From positions 1 through 64,000 of the forward strand of contig CAZGOY010000004.1 in the NCBI GenBank assembly GCA_964527565.1: 64,000 bases of DNA, written 5' to 3'. The notes beneath the pieces were generated by a model that was not told the origin of the DNA, searched no databases, and worked only from the letters and a program-made list of their open reading frames with translations. Positions within the stretch are counted from its first letter, which is position 1. Each line of letters begins with the position of its first letter. This document shows, one piece after another, positions 7,711-16,969 of this stretch. Source of the stretch: JAGXQV01 sp964527565. Its GTDB lineage: Bacteria > Pseudomonadota > Gammaproteobacteria > Burkholderiales > Sulfuricellaceae. The position numbers were made by a program, and so were the translations under genes.

Positions 7711-9813
7711 TCAGAACTTGTAACTCATGCCGACCTCGAAATTGCGCTCGATGCCGGGGAAGATGCCGTCCGGATTGCGGCTGGCGATGTATTTCTTGTC
7801 AAACAGGTTGCGGACTGTCCCGAAGACAGCCATCTTCTTGGACAGACTGTAATGTGCGCTCAGATTGAACACGGCATAGGCCGGAATTTCGCCGCGGCGT
7901 CCATCCGTGCTTTCCCGGACAGTGTTTTCCGGATCGACAAACTGGCTGGATACCCGATAGGCGTTGAAGCTGGTCTTGAGCGGTCCGGCCTTGTAGTTGA
8001 GTGCAACATTGGCCGTCAGCTCAGGCGCATACGGCAAACGGTTGCCGTTGCGGTCCACGCCGCCGACGATCTTGGTGCTGTTGTATTCCGCCGTCGGGAT
8101 ATAGGTGGCATTGGTGGCCAGGCTCCAGCCTGAGCCAATCTCGAAGCCCACTCCCCCCTCAAAGCCGCGATGAATGGTCGCGCCCGCGTTGGTCACCGTC
8201 GCGCCCACTCCGCCGGACTCCGACTGCGGCACGATCTGGTTGGCAAAGTCCATCTGGAAAGCCGTTGCTTCGTAGGTGAGGCCGTTGAAAGCGCCGCGCA
8301 CGCCGACTTCGAGGTTGTTCGAGCGTTCCGCGTCCAGGTTCTGGTCCGCGCCACCGGCGCTGATCGCCGTGGCCACCATGGCCGGGGAGAAGGCCTTATA
8401 GGCCCCGGCGAATACCTGTGCCTGGGGCGCAGCCTGCCAGGTCACGCCCACGCCGGGCAGCACTTCCGTATTGCTGGATTTCCCGCTTCTCCCGCTCAGC
8501 TCGTCCTTGCGGTTTTGTTCATATGACTCGATACGCAGGCCGAGGGTGGCGCCCAGTTTTTCGGTAAGGATGAAACGGTTCTGGCCATAGAACGCCAGGC
8601 CTTTCGCCTTTTGGGTGTCGTCGCCGGTCAGGTCTCCCGAACGCGCATTGGGGTCGATCCTTGATCTCACCGTGCGGTTGCTCAGGGAATCGCTGTGCAG
8701 GCGAATGCCGATTTCCGCCTCGTTGCGGATGCCGAAGCCGCTATGATTCACGGCGAGCCGCGAATCGACGCCAAACATTTCAAACGCCCGGTTGCGCCCG
8801 CTCATGCAGTACGCCCCTGTGCCGCAGGCGACAAAAGTCGTGGCATCCGCGCTGCGCGCGGAAATGTCCCGGCGCCAGTAGTCGCGGTCCAGCTGGCTCC
8901 AGTACAACAGGGTTTTCAGCTCGACATTGTCGCTCAGAGTCAACTCGTGATTGATGTCGAAGGAGTTGCGCTCGGTCAGAAAATAATCGTTGGGGGCCGG
9001 ATTTTTAGTCGGGTTGTTGCGGTATTCGTTGGGGCGCAGGCCGACATACGACGTGTTGATTTCGTTGTCGTAGTGCGTGAATTTGGCGCTGATCCACTGT
9101 TTGTCGCCAATAGCCATGCCGCCTTTCAGGACGACGTCGTTCATCTGGAAACCGTTGTTGCGGAAGCCGTCGCCTTCCGATGTCACCAGGCTGATGCCGC
9201 CCATGGCATCCACCGAGGATGCGACGCCTCCGGCATCCAGGCCCAGCAGATAATAACCGTGCGAGCCGGCCTTGGCCGTCACCTTCACGCCTTCCTCGGG
9301 TTTCTTGGTCTTGTAGTTGATGACGCCGCCAATGGTGGTCGGCCCGTAGCGCAGCCCGGCGGCGCCCTTCAATACCTCGATGCCCTCCATGCGCTCGATG
9401 CGCGGGCTGTAGTAGGACTCGTTGGCCAGGAACAGGCCGGGCGCCACCGGCACGCCGTCTTCCAGCACCAGCAGTTTCTGGCTCCGGTTCGGATCAAGGC
9501 CGCGCATCCCGATGTTGGGGATAAAGCCATAGCCTTCCTCTTCGCGCACCACCACGCCGGGCACGGATTTCAGCGCATCCTGGGTAGAGGCGGGCTGGTG
9601 GAGTTCCAGTTCTTCCTTGTCGATCAGCGCCACGGCACCGGGTTGCCGGGTAATGGCGCGCTCCCCCTTACCGATCACGTCAATACGCGGTAATTCCTTT
9701 TCTTCCGCCAGCGTGACGGTGGGCAGATTGAGCGCGAGAGCCACAGCCAGGGCGAGCGGGTGATTGGCGACAATGTTGGTGTTCCGGCGTGAAGCGCGAG
9801 TCTTCCTGTTCAT
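7711..9813 (-). CDS. FecA-like TonB-dependent outer-membrane receptor
   Basis: 700 aa, full length for the family. Signal peptide at residues 1-35 (basic N-terminus, ALAVALALN core, TLAEE), a TonB-box-like strand (RIDVIGKG), a plug (residues about 50-165 with DALKSVPGVVVREEEGYGF, IGMRGLDPNRSQK, VLKGAAGLRYGP, IGGVINY) and a 22-strand-type barrel ending in a terminal Phe (GMSYKF). The plug is closest in style to ferric-dicitrate receptors, but the N-terminal signalling domain of FecA is absent, so it does not signal to a sigma factor. The start at 9813 is chosen for GGAG at 6 nt; an ATG at 9840 is also in frame. A Fur box lies 114 bp upstream and the fez-like genes follow at once. Confidence 0.85.
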   Translation of the reverse strand: MNRKTRASRRNTNIVANHPLALAVALALNLPTVTLAEEKELPRIDVIGKGERAITRQPGAVALIDKEELELHQPASTQDALKSVPGVVVREEEGYGFIPNIGMRGLDPNRSQKLLVLEDGVPVAPGLFLANESYYSPRIERMEGIEVLKGAAGLRYGPTTIGGVINYKTKKPEEGVKVTAKAGSHGYYLLGLDAGGVASSVDAMGGISLVTSEGDGFRNNGFQMNDVVLKGGMAIGDKQWISAKFTHYDNEINTSYVGLRPNEYRNNPTKNPAPNDYFLTERNSFDINHELTLSDNVELKTLLYWSQLDRDYWRRDISARSADATTFVACGTGAYCMSGRNRAFEMFGVDSRLAVNHSGFGIRNEAEIGIRLHSDSLSNRTVRSRIDPNARSGDLTGDDTQKAKGLAFYGQNRFILTEKLGATLGLRIESYEQNRKDELSGRSGKSSNTEVLPGVGVTWQAAPQAQVFAGAYKAFSPAMVATAISAGGADQNLDAERSNNLEVGVRGAFNGLTYEATAFQMDFANQIVPQSESGGVGATVTNAGATIHRGFEGGVGFEIGSGWSLATNATYIPTAEYNSTKIVGGVDRNGNRLPYAPELTANVALNYKAGPLKTSFNAYRVSSQFVDPENTVRESTDGRRGEIPAYAVFNLSAHYSLSKKMAVFGTVRNLFDKKYIASRNPDGIFPGIERNFEVGMSYKF

Positions 9814-9926
9814 CAAGGTCTCCATTGAGTGAATTGGCATGGCTGGCTTGACGCAAGGAATGCGGCTGGCTGGCGTTGTCTGGTTTTTCAGATTGTCGGA
9901 GCGGGAGCGTTTTCCCGCAACGCGTG

Positions 9927-9945
9927 GCGAATGATAATGACTCTT
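9927..9945 (-). promoter_or_regulatory. Fur box upstream of the TonB receptor and fez-like operon
   Basis: GCGAATGATAATGACTCTT matches the 19-bp Fur consensus at 13 of 19 positions by eye, including the central ATGATAAT core. It is 114 bp upstream of the receptor ATG at 9813 and is the only such site between the receptor and the gene ending at 10009. It would place the receptor and the six downstream genes under iron repression. Confidence 0.65.
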
Positions 9946-10008
9946 GTTTGCCTCGTCAAATAGGCCCGCCCAAGCAGAGATGAGATTTTCATGAACAAGC
10001 CAGATGCT

Positions 10009-10899
10009 TCAGGCGCCCGCGATATCGGCGATTTTGTCAGCCGCTTCTTGCAGCAGGTCAAACTGGGCGATCATCGCTTCCCGGCCTAGCGTATTCAACA
10101 AATCCGCGCGCGCGGGCGGCCAGATGTTCAAGTAGGAAACATTGGCTTCCAAGGCCCAGTATTCCCTGGCGTCGCGCAATATATCCAGCGTGCACAGAAC
10201 CGGATGATCCAGCGCCGCCGACATTTCCCGCGCCATTTTCAGCAGCGCGGGATCGTCGTGCAATTCGACGTCATATCCCGCCGGGCCGTTGCTGACGATT
10301 TCTGGGCCGGCATGGAGATGCCGTTCGTCGAGAGCGGGAACCGCTTGTCTGGCAACGATTCGATAGCTCAGGAGCGGCGCGCCGCAAAACAGGTAAATCC
10401 TGAAGCTGGTGGCGTGCGCTCCGGTAGGGATGAAATCCTGGACAACAAAGCGGTGCCGGATGATGGGGTGATCGTTGGCGAAATCCTCGAAGCGCATGCC
10501 GGAAAGTGCTTTCCGGCGCAGGAAGAAGACCGTGTCCGGCTCGGAGGTGTCGAGCCGGTCCGGCTTCAATACCAGCAAGTCATCGTCCGCACCCTCCAGC
10601 GTCATGCCGAAGCGGAATTTCGCGGTAAACGGCGTCCTGAGTCCGGCGGCGGAAAACTTTTCATATTGAACCGTCTTCAGGAGCGGCGGCGGCGGGTGGA
10701 TCAGGCGCCCGCTGTCGGCCTCGCTGTCGATATGCAGCGTCGAGATGACGCAGTCGTGGTTTTCAGCTGCGAACTCCCAGTCGATTGCGCCGGAATAGGG
10801 CATGAACGACAGGTGTATCCGCCGTTTCAGCAAGAGAGACGCGATTTCCTCGAAATCGGATTGCATCGCCTTGGGGGCGACAAATAGAAGCTTGCGCAT
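10009..10899 (-). CDS. ATP-grasp-like protein of unknown function
   Basis: 296 aa from ATG 10899 (MRKLLFVAPKAM). The layout resembles ATP-grasp ligases: an N-terminal alpha/beta domain, then LLVLKPDRLDT, FVVQDFIPTGAHATSFRIYLF and near the C-terminus LCTLDILRDAREYWALEANVSYLNIWP, where ligases keep their metal-binding Asp, Glu and Asn. Substrate unknown. The frame is open up to a TTG at 11031 and the intervening residues (TPFVTGLILERYPDLL) look protein-like, so the true start may lie upstream and overlap the NYN gene; no ribosome site decides this. It follows the NYN gene on the same strand. Confidence 0.6.
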   Translation of the reverse strand: MRKLLFVAPKAMQSDFEEIASLLLKRRIHLSFMPYSGAIDWEFAAENHDCVISTLHIDSEADSGRLIHPPPPLLKTVQYEKFSAAGLRTPFTAKFRFGMTLEGADDDLLVLKPDRLDTSEPDTVFFLRRKALSGMRFEDFANDHPIIRHRFVVQDFIPTGAHATSFRIYLFCGAPLLSYRIVARQAVPALDERHLHAGPEIVSNGPAGYDVELHDDPALLKMAREMSAALDHPVLCTLDILRDAREYWALEANVSYLNIWPPARADLLNTLGREAMIAQFDLLQEAADKIADIAGA

Positions 10900-10948
10900 G
10901 GGGTGGTGGTCCGGAAAGTTCAGAACAGGGGTGCCGGGGTGCAGAAGG

Positions 10949-11806
10949 TCAGGATATCTTTCCAAGATCAGCCCTGTGACGAAGGGCGTCTCGTAATGCC
11001 CGCTTTTCCATTTCTTCGAGTGGGCGGCCAAACACGTTGCGACCTCGGGCTAATAGGGATCTATCCACTTCTGACGGAAGTGCTCCTTTTTTTGGTACCG
11101 CCATCCTCAACTCAGGTGTTAGCGTTTCAAAAGTCAGTGTCGCTATGGTGTCGGAATCAAGCAGTACTGCTTTGGAAATCGGCGCAGCCACAGCCATAAC
11201 TTCATGTGGCGCTTCCGGCACGATCCCCGGTTCCATTATTGGTGCCGCAGGTGTGGTAGTCACAGTTTTTGCGGTTGCTGTCACAAATTTACGTACCTCA
11301 GCATCATTCCAGTGGGTTTTGCGGTCAACCTCTGCTTTGAGGAAGGGAGATGTCGCGGCGATTGGCCCCAGAGAAAGGAGGTGTACGCGAATCCCCAGGT
11401 TCTGGGCGGCCATTACACCAGGAGTTAAATCAGCATCCCCCGTGACCAGCAGTGCTTCGGAAATCGCTTTGGCTTGAGCCAAGCCGATGATGTCGGCAAT
11501 AATCAGTCCGTCCACGGCTTTTTGGTTGCCAGCGCCATTACGTGTGCCGAGTCGCAGTTTGAAATCATCCAAATCCTCGATGGATCGATGGTCGCTAGTT
11601 TTACCTCCCGACCCAGGGCCGTCATACCAATAAACCCGCAGAAGTTCCGCGTTCAGAAATTGTGTCCCGACTTGTTCGAGCAGGCTTTCTCGGAGAATGG
11701 GGTAATCAACCAATATGTCATCTCGTCCGCATCGCTTACCATGGACGATGTGCGTGGCTTGCACCCAAAAGTATCCTGCGTCGACGAACACCGCGATTCT
11801 GCGCAT
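10949..11806 (-). CDS. NYN-domain (PIN-like) nuclease protein
   Basis: 285 aa. Residues 1-170 form a NYN domain: MRRIAVFVDAGYFW (first catalytic Asp), VDGLIIADI, and ALLVTGDADLTPGV (Asp cluster), matching the metal-dependent RNase fold shared with PIN and LabA proteins. A Pro/Thr/Ala-rich linker follows, then a C-terminal helical piece with RPLEEMEKRALRDALRHR. The start ATG at 11806 is set by the domain's first strand; the frame upstream runs through a hairpin-rich repeat and is not protein-like. Likely acts on RNA; target unknown. Confidence 0.75.
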   Translation of the reverse strand: MRRIAVFVDAGYFWVQATHIVHGKRCGRDDILVDYPILRESLLEQVGTQFLNAELLRVYWYDGPGSGGKTSDHRSIEDLDDFKLRLGTRNGAGNQKAVDGLIIADIIGLAQAKAISEALLVTGDADLTPGVMAAQNLGIRVHLLSLGPIAATSPFLKAEVDRKTHWNDAEVRKFVTATAKTVTTTPAAPIMEPGIVPEAPHEVMAVAAPISKAVLLDSDTIATLTFETLTPELRMAVPKKGALPSEVDRSLLARGRNVFGRPLEEMEKRALRDALRHRADLGKIS

Positions 11807-11825
11807 ATGCAACCCCGTAAATGCG

Positions 11826-11905
11826 AAAGGGCGCCGAAGCGCCCTTTCTAGTAGAGGTGCCTTTGGGGCACCAAACATAGCATGGTGTTTTTGGACACCA
11901 AATAG
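11826..11905 (-). repeat. Stack of three hairpins upstream of the NYN gene
   Basis: Read on the minus strand, three stem-loops follow each other just before the NYN start: GGTGTCCAAAAACACC, GGTGCCCCAAAGGCACC and AAAGGGCGC-TTCG-GCGCCCTTT. The last (11826-11847) has a 9-bp stem closed by a stable C(UUCG)G tetraloop. It lies in the probable 5' leader, 20 nt from the ATG. The first piece, CTATTTGGTGTCCAAAAA (11888-11905), recurs with one change at 17727-17744 in the RES toxin gene. Confidence 0.55.
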
Positions 11906-12004
11906 AGGCTTGACTATGTGATTTTCCCTCTTGTTTGTCAAGGACTTTGTTTGTCGGGCGCGGCTGTCCGGGTGATGTTGCCGACTGCTGGGTTCTTTCA
12001 GGTT

Positions 12005-12613
12005 TTACCGTTGCCGTTTCGAATAGGCTTCGATGGCATCCGCCTTCATGCGGTAACCGGCGGTGCCGAGGCCCAGTTCGTTTGCCGGGCGGGCCGAGAC
12101 GGTTTCCAGCGCGCCGTTGACCCACACGGTATCGAAGGTCTGCATTTTCCTGCCCGGCTTGGGAACGAAAACGTGGATGATCTGGTTGGCGGGCGGCGGC
12201 GGGGTATGGATGCACGCCCCAAAATAGGGCACCAGCAGGAATTCCGTGACGCGTTCGCCATCCCGTTCGAGCGGGACGGCGAAACCCGCGATGCGGATGC
12301 GCTGCCTGTCGAGGGCGCTTTCCACCGGCGCGTTGTTCCAGGCCTCCTGGATTTTGGCGAGCATTTCGCCGGCGCGCGGGTCGTTGTCCTGAAGCTGGCT
12401 GAAATCCATGCTCCTGAAGGCCTTGGCGGGATTCCAGCTTTTCGGAACCAGCGCCTCCCATGCTGTTTCCCGGTATTTTCCTTGCGTGTTCCCGGCGGGC
12501 TTGGCCTGCGGCAGGGTGTCGCCGGTCTTGTATTTTTCCGGGGCGGCGGCGCTATCCGGGCCGCAAGCCGCCAGGGCGGCGAGCAGCAGAAGGGGCAGGG
12601 TACGGTTACGCAT
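12005..12613 (-). CDS. DUF3299-type lipoprotein of the zinc operon
   Basis: 202 aa. A lipoprotein signal (LLLLAALAAC, lipidated Cys17) precedes a linker and a DUF3299-like domain: RIAGFAVPLERDGERVTEFLLVPYFGACIHTPPPPANQIIHV, with Cys and His residues spaced as potential metal ligands. DUF3299 proteins are often encoded with LolCDE/MacB-like ABC transporters and ZrgA, as here. The gene lies 9 nt after the permease on the same strand, at the end of the zur operon. A periplasmic metal-handling role is inferred. Confidence 0.75.
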   Translation of the reverse strand: MRNRTLPLLLLAALAACGPDSAAAPEKYKTGDTLPQAKPAGNTQGKYRETAWEALVPKSWNPAKAFRSMDFSQLQDNDPRAGEMLAKIQEAWNNAPVESALDRQRIRIAGFAVPLERDGERVTEFLLVPYFGACIHTPPPPANQIIHVFVPKPGRKMQTFDTVWVNGALETVSARPANELGLGTAGYRMKADAIEAYSKRQR

Positions 12614-12622
12614 GAAGGAACC

Positions 12623-13881
12623 TCACAGGCGCGGAGTCAGGCCGTCGGCCAGGGAAAGACGGTAGGCGCGCCAGCCGGGAAACAGGCTGGCGAGTAGGGC
12701 AACGGCGGCAACCCCGGCCAGCAGGCGCCACTCTTCCGCGCTCGATGGATGCGGGGCAAGGGCAAGGCCGTAATGGGCTTGCAGGACCGGACCGGCCAGC
12801 GGAGCCAGGGCGGCGAGCAGCAACACGCCGAGCGCCGACCCCAACAGGGCGATCAGCAGGCTTTCCGCCGCCAGCAGCAGGAACACGTCGCGGGGGCGGG
12901 CACCCACCGAGCGCAGCACGGCGATTTCGCGGCGCCGCTCGTTGAGTCCGGCGAGGATCACCGCGACCAGGCCCGTCAGCCCCACGGCGACAACCAGGGC
13001 AGAGACGGCCAGCAGGGCGTTTTCCGCCGCGCCCGCCACCTGCCAGAGCTGGTCGAGCGCCACGCCGGGCAGCACGGCGAGCAGCGGTTCGGCGGGATAA
13101 GCGTTGATGTGCCGTTGCATCCTGAACACACCGGCGCGATTTTTCAGGCCGATCAGCGCGGCGGTGATTTCCTTCGGCGTCAGGTCGAATTTGGCGAGAT
13201 GCCGCTCCGGGATGGACACGCCGGGGAGCGGCGCGCCGCCCGCCCAGTCCAGGTGCAGCGCGGTGATGGCCGCCAGCCCGACATGAACGGTGCGGTCCAC
13301 CGGGGTGCCGGTGCGCTCCAGTACGCCCACTACGGTAAAGGGTTTGTCGCCGTGCCCGGCAATGATGTCCTCTCCCATGCCGTGGGACAGCACGATGCGT
13401 TCGCCCGGACGGTAGCCGAGGCGTTGCGCGACCTCTGCGCCCAGCACGGCCTCCAGAATGCCGGAAAAGGGCCGTCCCTGTGCCAGCGCCAGAGGATGAC
13501 CGGGGCCGTAGCGGAAATGCTCGAAATAGGCCGGACTGGTGCCCAGCACCGGGAAGCCGCGATGCGAATCGCCCAGCGACAGAGGAATGGTCCATGCCAC
13601 CTCCGCATGAGCGGCGATGGCCTGATAGCTTTCCCAGCGCATGTTGCGGGTGGCTTCGCCGATGTGGAACACCGCGTAAAGCAACAGTTGCACCGGGCTG
13701 GTGCGCGCGCCGGCCAGCAGATCGGTGCCGGAGACGGAATGGGCGAAAGCGGCGCGGGCATCTTGGCGGATGCGCTCCACGCCGAGCAGCAGGGCCACGC
13801 TCAGGGCCACGGCGGCAAGCGTCAGGCCCAGGGTAAGGCGGCGGTTCCAGGCGCTGCGGGCGGCAATGACGAGGAGATATT

Positions 13882-13885
<4 letters not shown>
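12623..13885 (-). CDS. FtsX/MacB-type ABC transporter permease
   Basis: 420 aa. One transmembrane helix near residues 14-35, a large periplasmic domain (about 40-275) and three C-terminal helices (about 285-310, 328-360, 385-405): the FtsX/LolC/MacB topology. Conserved cytoplasmic segment ERRREIAVLRSVGARPRDVF between the second and third helices is the coupling signature of the family. It overlaps the ATPase gene by 4 nt. In this neighbourhood (zur, zrgA, DUF3299) the transporter probably works in zinc or envelope metal homeostasis; MacB-type systems drive extrusion or mechanotransmission rather than import. Confidence 0.85.
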
Positions 13886-14586
<701 letters not shown>

Positions 14587-14591
14587 GGCGC

Positions 14592-15116
14592 TTACCAGGC
14601 GATGCGGCGTTGCGCCGGGGTCAGACGCGCGGCGCTCTGGCCGCGCGGCGTGGCGGCCTGAACATCCAGGCGGCGCAGCCGCGGGAAGGCGTCGAAAAGA
14701 CGCACCTCCACCTCGCGCAACGCCTGCGGGTGGGCGCAGCGGAAGCGGTAGCGCCCGTCGAGGTCGAGATGGCCGTTAGCGGCCTGGCGCGGCGCGCTCT
14801 CCAGCACCGGCGAAGAAAGCTCCACACCGTCCGGCGCGCATTGGGCCGCCGCGCTCAAACCGAATAACGCTTCAGGACGGTTGAGTTTTGCCGCCATGTC
14901 GCGCACGGCGGCCTTCTGTTTTTCGCCGCGCGGCAGATGTTCGAAGCCCAGCAGACTGTCGAGCGGGCTTTCCAGGGCGAGCGTGACGGTCTCTCCGTCC
15001 ACGGCCAGATTGAGGCGTGCCGCGCCGTGGGTGTGGGCATCACCCTGGCCGGCGGGCGCGCTGCCGCAACATGCGGCCAAGACAGCGGCAAAAAAGGATT
15101 TCGGCAAAATGTGCAT
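14592..15116 (-). CDS. zrgA: ZrgA/DUF2796 zinc-uptake-associated periplasmic protein
   Basis: 174 aa. A signal peptide (SFFAAVLAACCGSAPAG) is followed by the family signature GDAHTHGAARLNLAVDG, then LESPLDSLLGFEHLPR and a Cys-containing C-terminal part (FRCAHPQALREVEVRLFDAFP). ZrgA proteins (first named in Vibrio) are Zur-regulated periplasmic zinc-binding proteins encoded with an ABC transporter. The His-rich loop often seen in the family is short here. The ATG at 15116 has GGAGGAG upstream, so the upstream in-frame extension is not used. Confidence 0.8.
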   Translation of the reverse strand: MHILPKSFFAAVLAACCGSAPAGQGDAHTHGAARLNLAVDGETVTLALESPLDSLLGFEHLPRGEKQKAAVRDMAAKLNRPEALFGLSAAAQCAPDGVELSSPVLESAPRQAANGHLDLDGRYRFRCAHPQALREVEVRLFDAFPRLRRLDVQAATPRGQSAARLTPAQRRIAW

Positions 15117-15130
15117 GGGGTTCTCCTCCG

Positions 15131-15340
15131 TCAGGGAAGCGGGTCGTAGCCGCCGTGGTGCCAGGGGTGGCAACGCCCGACTCTCTTGATGCTCAGCCAG
15201 GTGCCCTTGAGGACGCCGTATTTGGCGAGCGCCTCTGCGGCATATTCCGAACAGCAGGGCGTAAAGCGGCAATTCGACCCCAGCAGCGGGCTGATGGCAT
15301 AACGGTAGCCCTTGATGAGCCAGATCAGGAGGTGTTTCAT
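15131..15340 (-). CDS. yidD: YidD membrane protein insertion efficiency factor
   Basis: 69 aa, the normal length. Motifs: [27 protein letters not shown] and [16 protein letters not shown], with the four conserved cysteines of the YidD family. The family is thought to assist YidC-dependent membrane insertion and is usually found between rnpA and yidC. Its place here, overlapping zur by 4 nt (15337-15340) and upstream of zrgA, suggests an extra, zinc-regulated paralogue. Paralogues of zinc-binding proteins are commonly induced by Zur; whether YidD binds zinc through these cysteines is inference. Confidence 0.85.
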   Translation of the reverse strand: MKHLLIWLIKGYRYAISPLLGSNCRFTPCCSEYAAEALAKYGVLKGTWLSIKRVGRCHPWHHGGYDPLP

Positions 15341-15819
15341 GGGGCAAATCCTAAATGATGGGGTGTATGCAACCCGGTTGCATTGCACGCCGCGCATAGT
15401 CCGCGGATGGTCAATTCCACCTCCTGGGACTGAAAACCTGCCGGCAGCGAAAGGGCGAAGATCGTGGGAATGCTCTCCAGGCAAGTCACGCCGCCGCAAC
15501 GGCGGCACCGGAAATGCGCATGACGGTGGCGGTCGCGGTCGCTTTCTGCGGGAGGGGAGGCGTTGAAGCGCCAAACCCGGTCTTCGTCGGCGATCTTGTG
15601 GGCAAGCTGGTGCCGCACCAGCCATTCCAGCACGCGGTATAGCGTAACCCGGTTGACGGGCGGGCGGCAGTCGAGCCTTGCGGCGATTTCATGATGCGTC
15701 AGCGCCCGCTCCGCCGCCAGCAGCGTTTCCAGAACGGCCAAGCGCGCCGCCGTGGAACGCAGGCCGCCTGCGCGGATCATGCCGCTTGCCGCTGCCGCCG
15801 TTGGGGAAATGTCGTCCAT
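15337..15819 (-). CDS. zur: Fur-family zinc regulator (Zur)
   Basis: 160 aa. N-terminal winged helix ([29 protein letters not shown], then [13 protein letters not shown]), dimerisation domain with [18 protein letters not shown] and a second Cys pair GLCAAC, giving the four-Cys structural zinc site. The gene heads an operon with yidD, zrgA and an ABC transporter, and a TGCAAC-N3-GTTGCA palindrome lies 31 bp upstream; both point to Zur rather than Fur or PerR. Zur represses zinc acquisition genes when zinc is sufficient. Autoregulation is likely from the operator position. Confidence 0.8.
   Translation of the reverse strand: MDDISPTAAAASGMIRAGGLRSTAARLAVLETLLAAERALTHHEIAARLDCRPPVNRVTLYRVLEWLVRHQLAHKIADEDRVWRFNASPPAESDRDRHRHAHFRCRRCGGVTCLESIPTIFALSLPAGFQSQEVELTIRGLCAACNATGLHTPHHLGFAP
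15368..15382 (-). promoter_or_regulatory. Zur-box-like palindrome inside the 3' end of zur
   Basis: TGCAACCCGGTTGCA is a perfect inverted repeat (TGCAAC-N3-GTTGCA), lying in zur codons about 10-15 before the stop and 28 bp upstream of the yidD start. It has the same half-sites as the palindrome upstream of zur, so it may be a second operator controlling yidD-zrgA separately. It also encodes an ordinary ATGLH stretch. Confidence 0.5.
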
Positions 15820-15849
15820 GGCGCGATTGTCGCAGTTAAGCGATTTCCG

Positions 15850-15864
15850 TGCAACGCTGTTGCA
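15850..15864 (-). promoter_or_regulatory. Zur-box-like palindrome upstream of zur
   Basis: TGCAACGCTGTTGCA, an inverted repeat with TGCAAC/GTTGCA half-sites, 31 bp upstream of the zur ATG at 15819. Sequence and position fit an autoregulatory Zur operator. Confidence 0.6.
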
Positions 15865-15907
15865 TGATTCCGCGCCAGGAATATTTGACTGGTGACATCT
15901 TGGCTCG

Positions 15908-15969
15908 AAGATTTCATAAATTTCGACAAACCTCCGTGGGAGGGGGCGTTTCTATGAAATGATCGGGAT
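15908..15969. repeat. Palindromic repeat of the TTTCATAAA/TATGAAATG family
   Basis: Left arm GAAGATTTCATAAATTTCG and right arm CGTTTCTATGAAATGATCGGG face each other across a 20-bp G-rich centre (CCTCCGTGGGAGG). The arms resemble the ends of the element at 19203-19350 and the half-copies near 24640 and 25345. It lies upstream of zur, in the 240-bp stretch between zur and the RCC1 fragment, where a REP-like hairpin (GGTCGGGCACGCCGTGCCC, near 16037) is the only other structure seen. Confidence 0.55.
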
Positions 15970-16059
15970 AAAGACGTTGCTGGCTGTCATAGGTGCTGCT
16001 GGTTTGAAGCTGTCGGCACACCGGTAGCATGTGCGTAGGTCGGGCACGCCGTGCCCAAG

Positions 16060-16640
16060 CTACCTGCACCCTGCATTGTCCATCCAGCCGGTGGCGCTGC
16101 CCAAGTCGAGGATTGCGCCTTGGCTCAAGGGGTCACGGTAATACAGATGACCGTCCGCCGCCGAAGTGCCCAGGTGCGCCTGGGTGCCGGGGTAGTGGCG
16201 GTAGGTGTAGGGCGCCAGCGTCTGCGTCGCCGCGCCGGCGGGTGCGAGCACGTCAGGATAGGTCATTTCCGCCCAGGCGAACAGGCATTCGGCGCCGGTG
16301 AGAACGGCGGGGAACGTGACTTGCACCGGACTCAAGCGGTTGGTGGTGGTGCCGTCGCCGATTTGTCCGTAGTTGTTGTCGCCCCATGCCCACACGCTGC
16401 CGTCGGCCTTGAGGGCGACGGTGTGCCCGTACCCCCCCGACACCAGCGCATAAGCGTCGCCGATTTTCACCGGGGTGTGGCGCTCGGTGGTGGTGCCGTC
16501 GCCGAGTTGGCCGTAGTTGTTGCGGCCCCACGCCCACAAGCTGCCGTCCGTTTTGATTGCGGCAGTGTGATGAGTTCCCGCCGTCGCATGGACGTAGCCG
16601 GTACCGAAGTGTGAGAACCAGTCGGTAGTGGTGCCATCGC
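16060..16640 (-). pseudogene. RCC1-repeat protein, 3' fragment
   Basis: About 190 codons with no proper start. Three RCC1-type units are visible: GDGTTTDWF, then [30 protein letters not shown], then [30 protein letters not shown], followed by a C-terminal tail. RCC1 repeats form seven-bladed propellers, so most of the propeller is missing. The frame breaks off at about 16640, exactly where an XRE-regulator fragment on the other strand begins, so this is a rearrangement junction. Confidence 0.7.
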
Positions 16641-16641
16641 C

Positions 16642-16929
16642 TGGCTGCACGGCATCGCATTGCCCTCATCGGACAAGATCGATACCCTGGCCGAATGGCT
16701 CAACGTCTCGCCGCACTGGCTGCGCTTCGGCCCGCCCGATGCCGCCAAGGCGAAAAAGACGGCGAGCGCCAACCATGCGCTGGAAGGCGGAGGGACTTAC
16801 GAAACACTCAGCACGGAGGAGAAGAAATTGCTGGCGCGGCTGCACGGCATGTCCGAACACCAGCGCCATCTGGTGCTGGAACTGGTGGAACAACTGGCGC
16901 TCCAGCGCGAGGTGTGGCCGGGGGGATAG
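16642..16929 (+). pseudogene. XRE-family regulator, 3' fragment
   Basis: 96 codons open from the junction to a stop at 16929, reading [20 protein letters not shown], then NVSPHWLRFGPPDA and a helical C-terminus with EKKLLARLHGMSEHQRHLVLELVEQLA. These are the third helix and C-terminal part of phage-repressor-like XRE proteins; the N-terminal HTH is gone. It abuts the truncated RCC1 gene, so both were cut by the same event. Confidence 0.65.
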
Positions 16930-16969
16930 TTTCGTAGGTCGGCGGCGAGCAGATCGAAACAAGCGCCCT

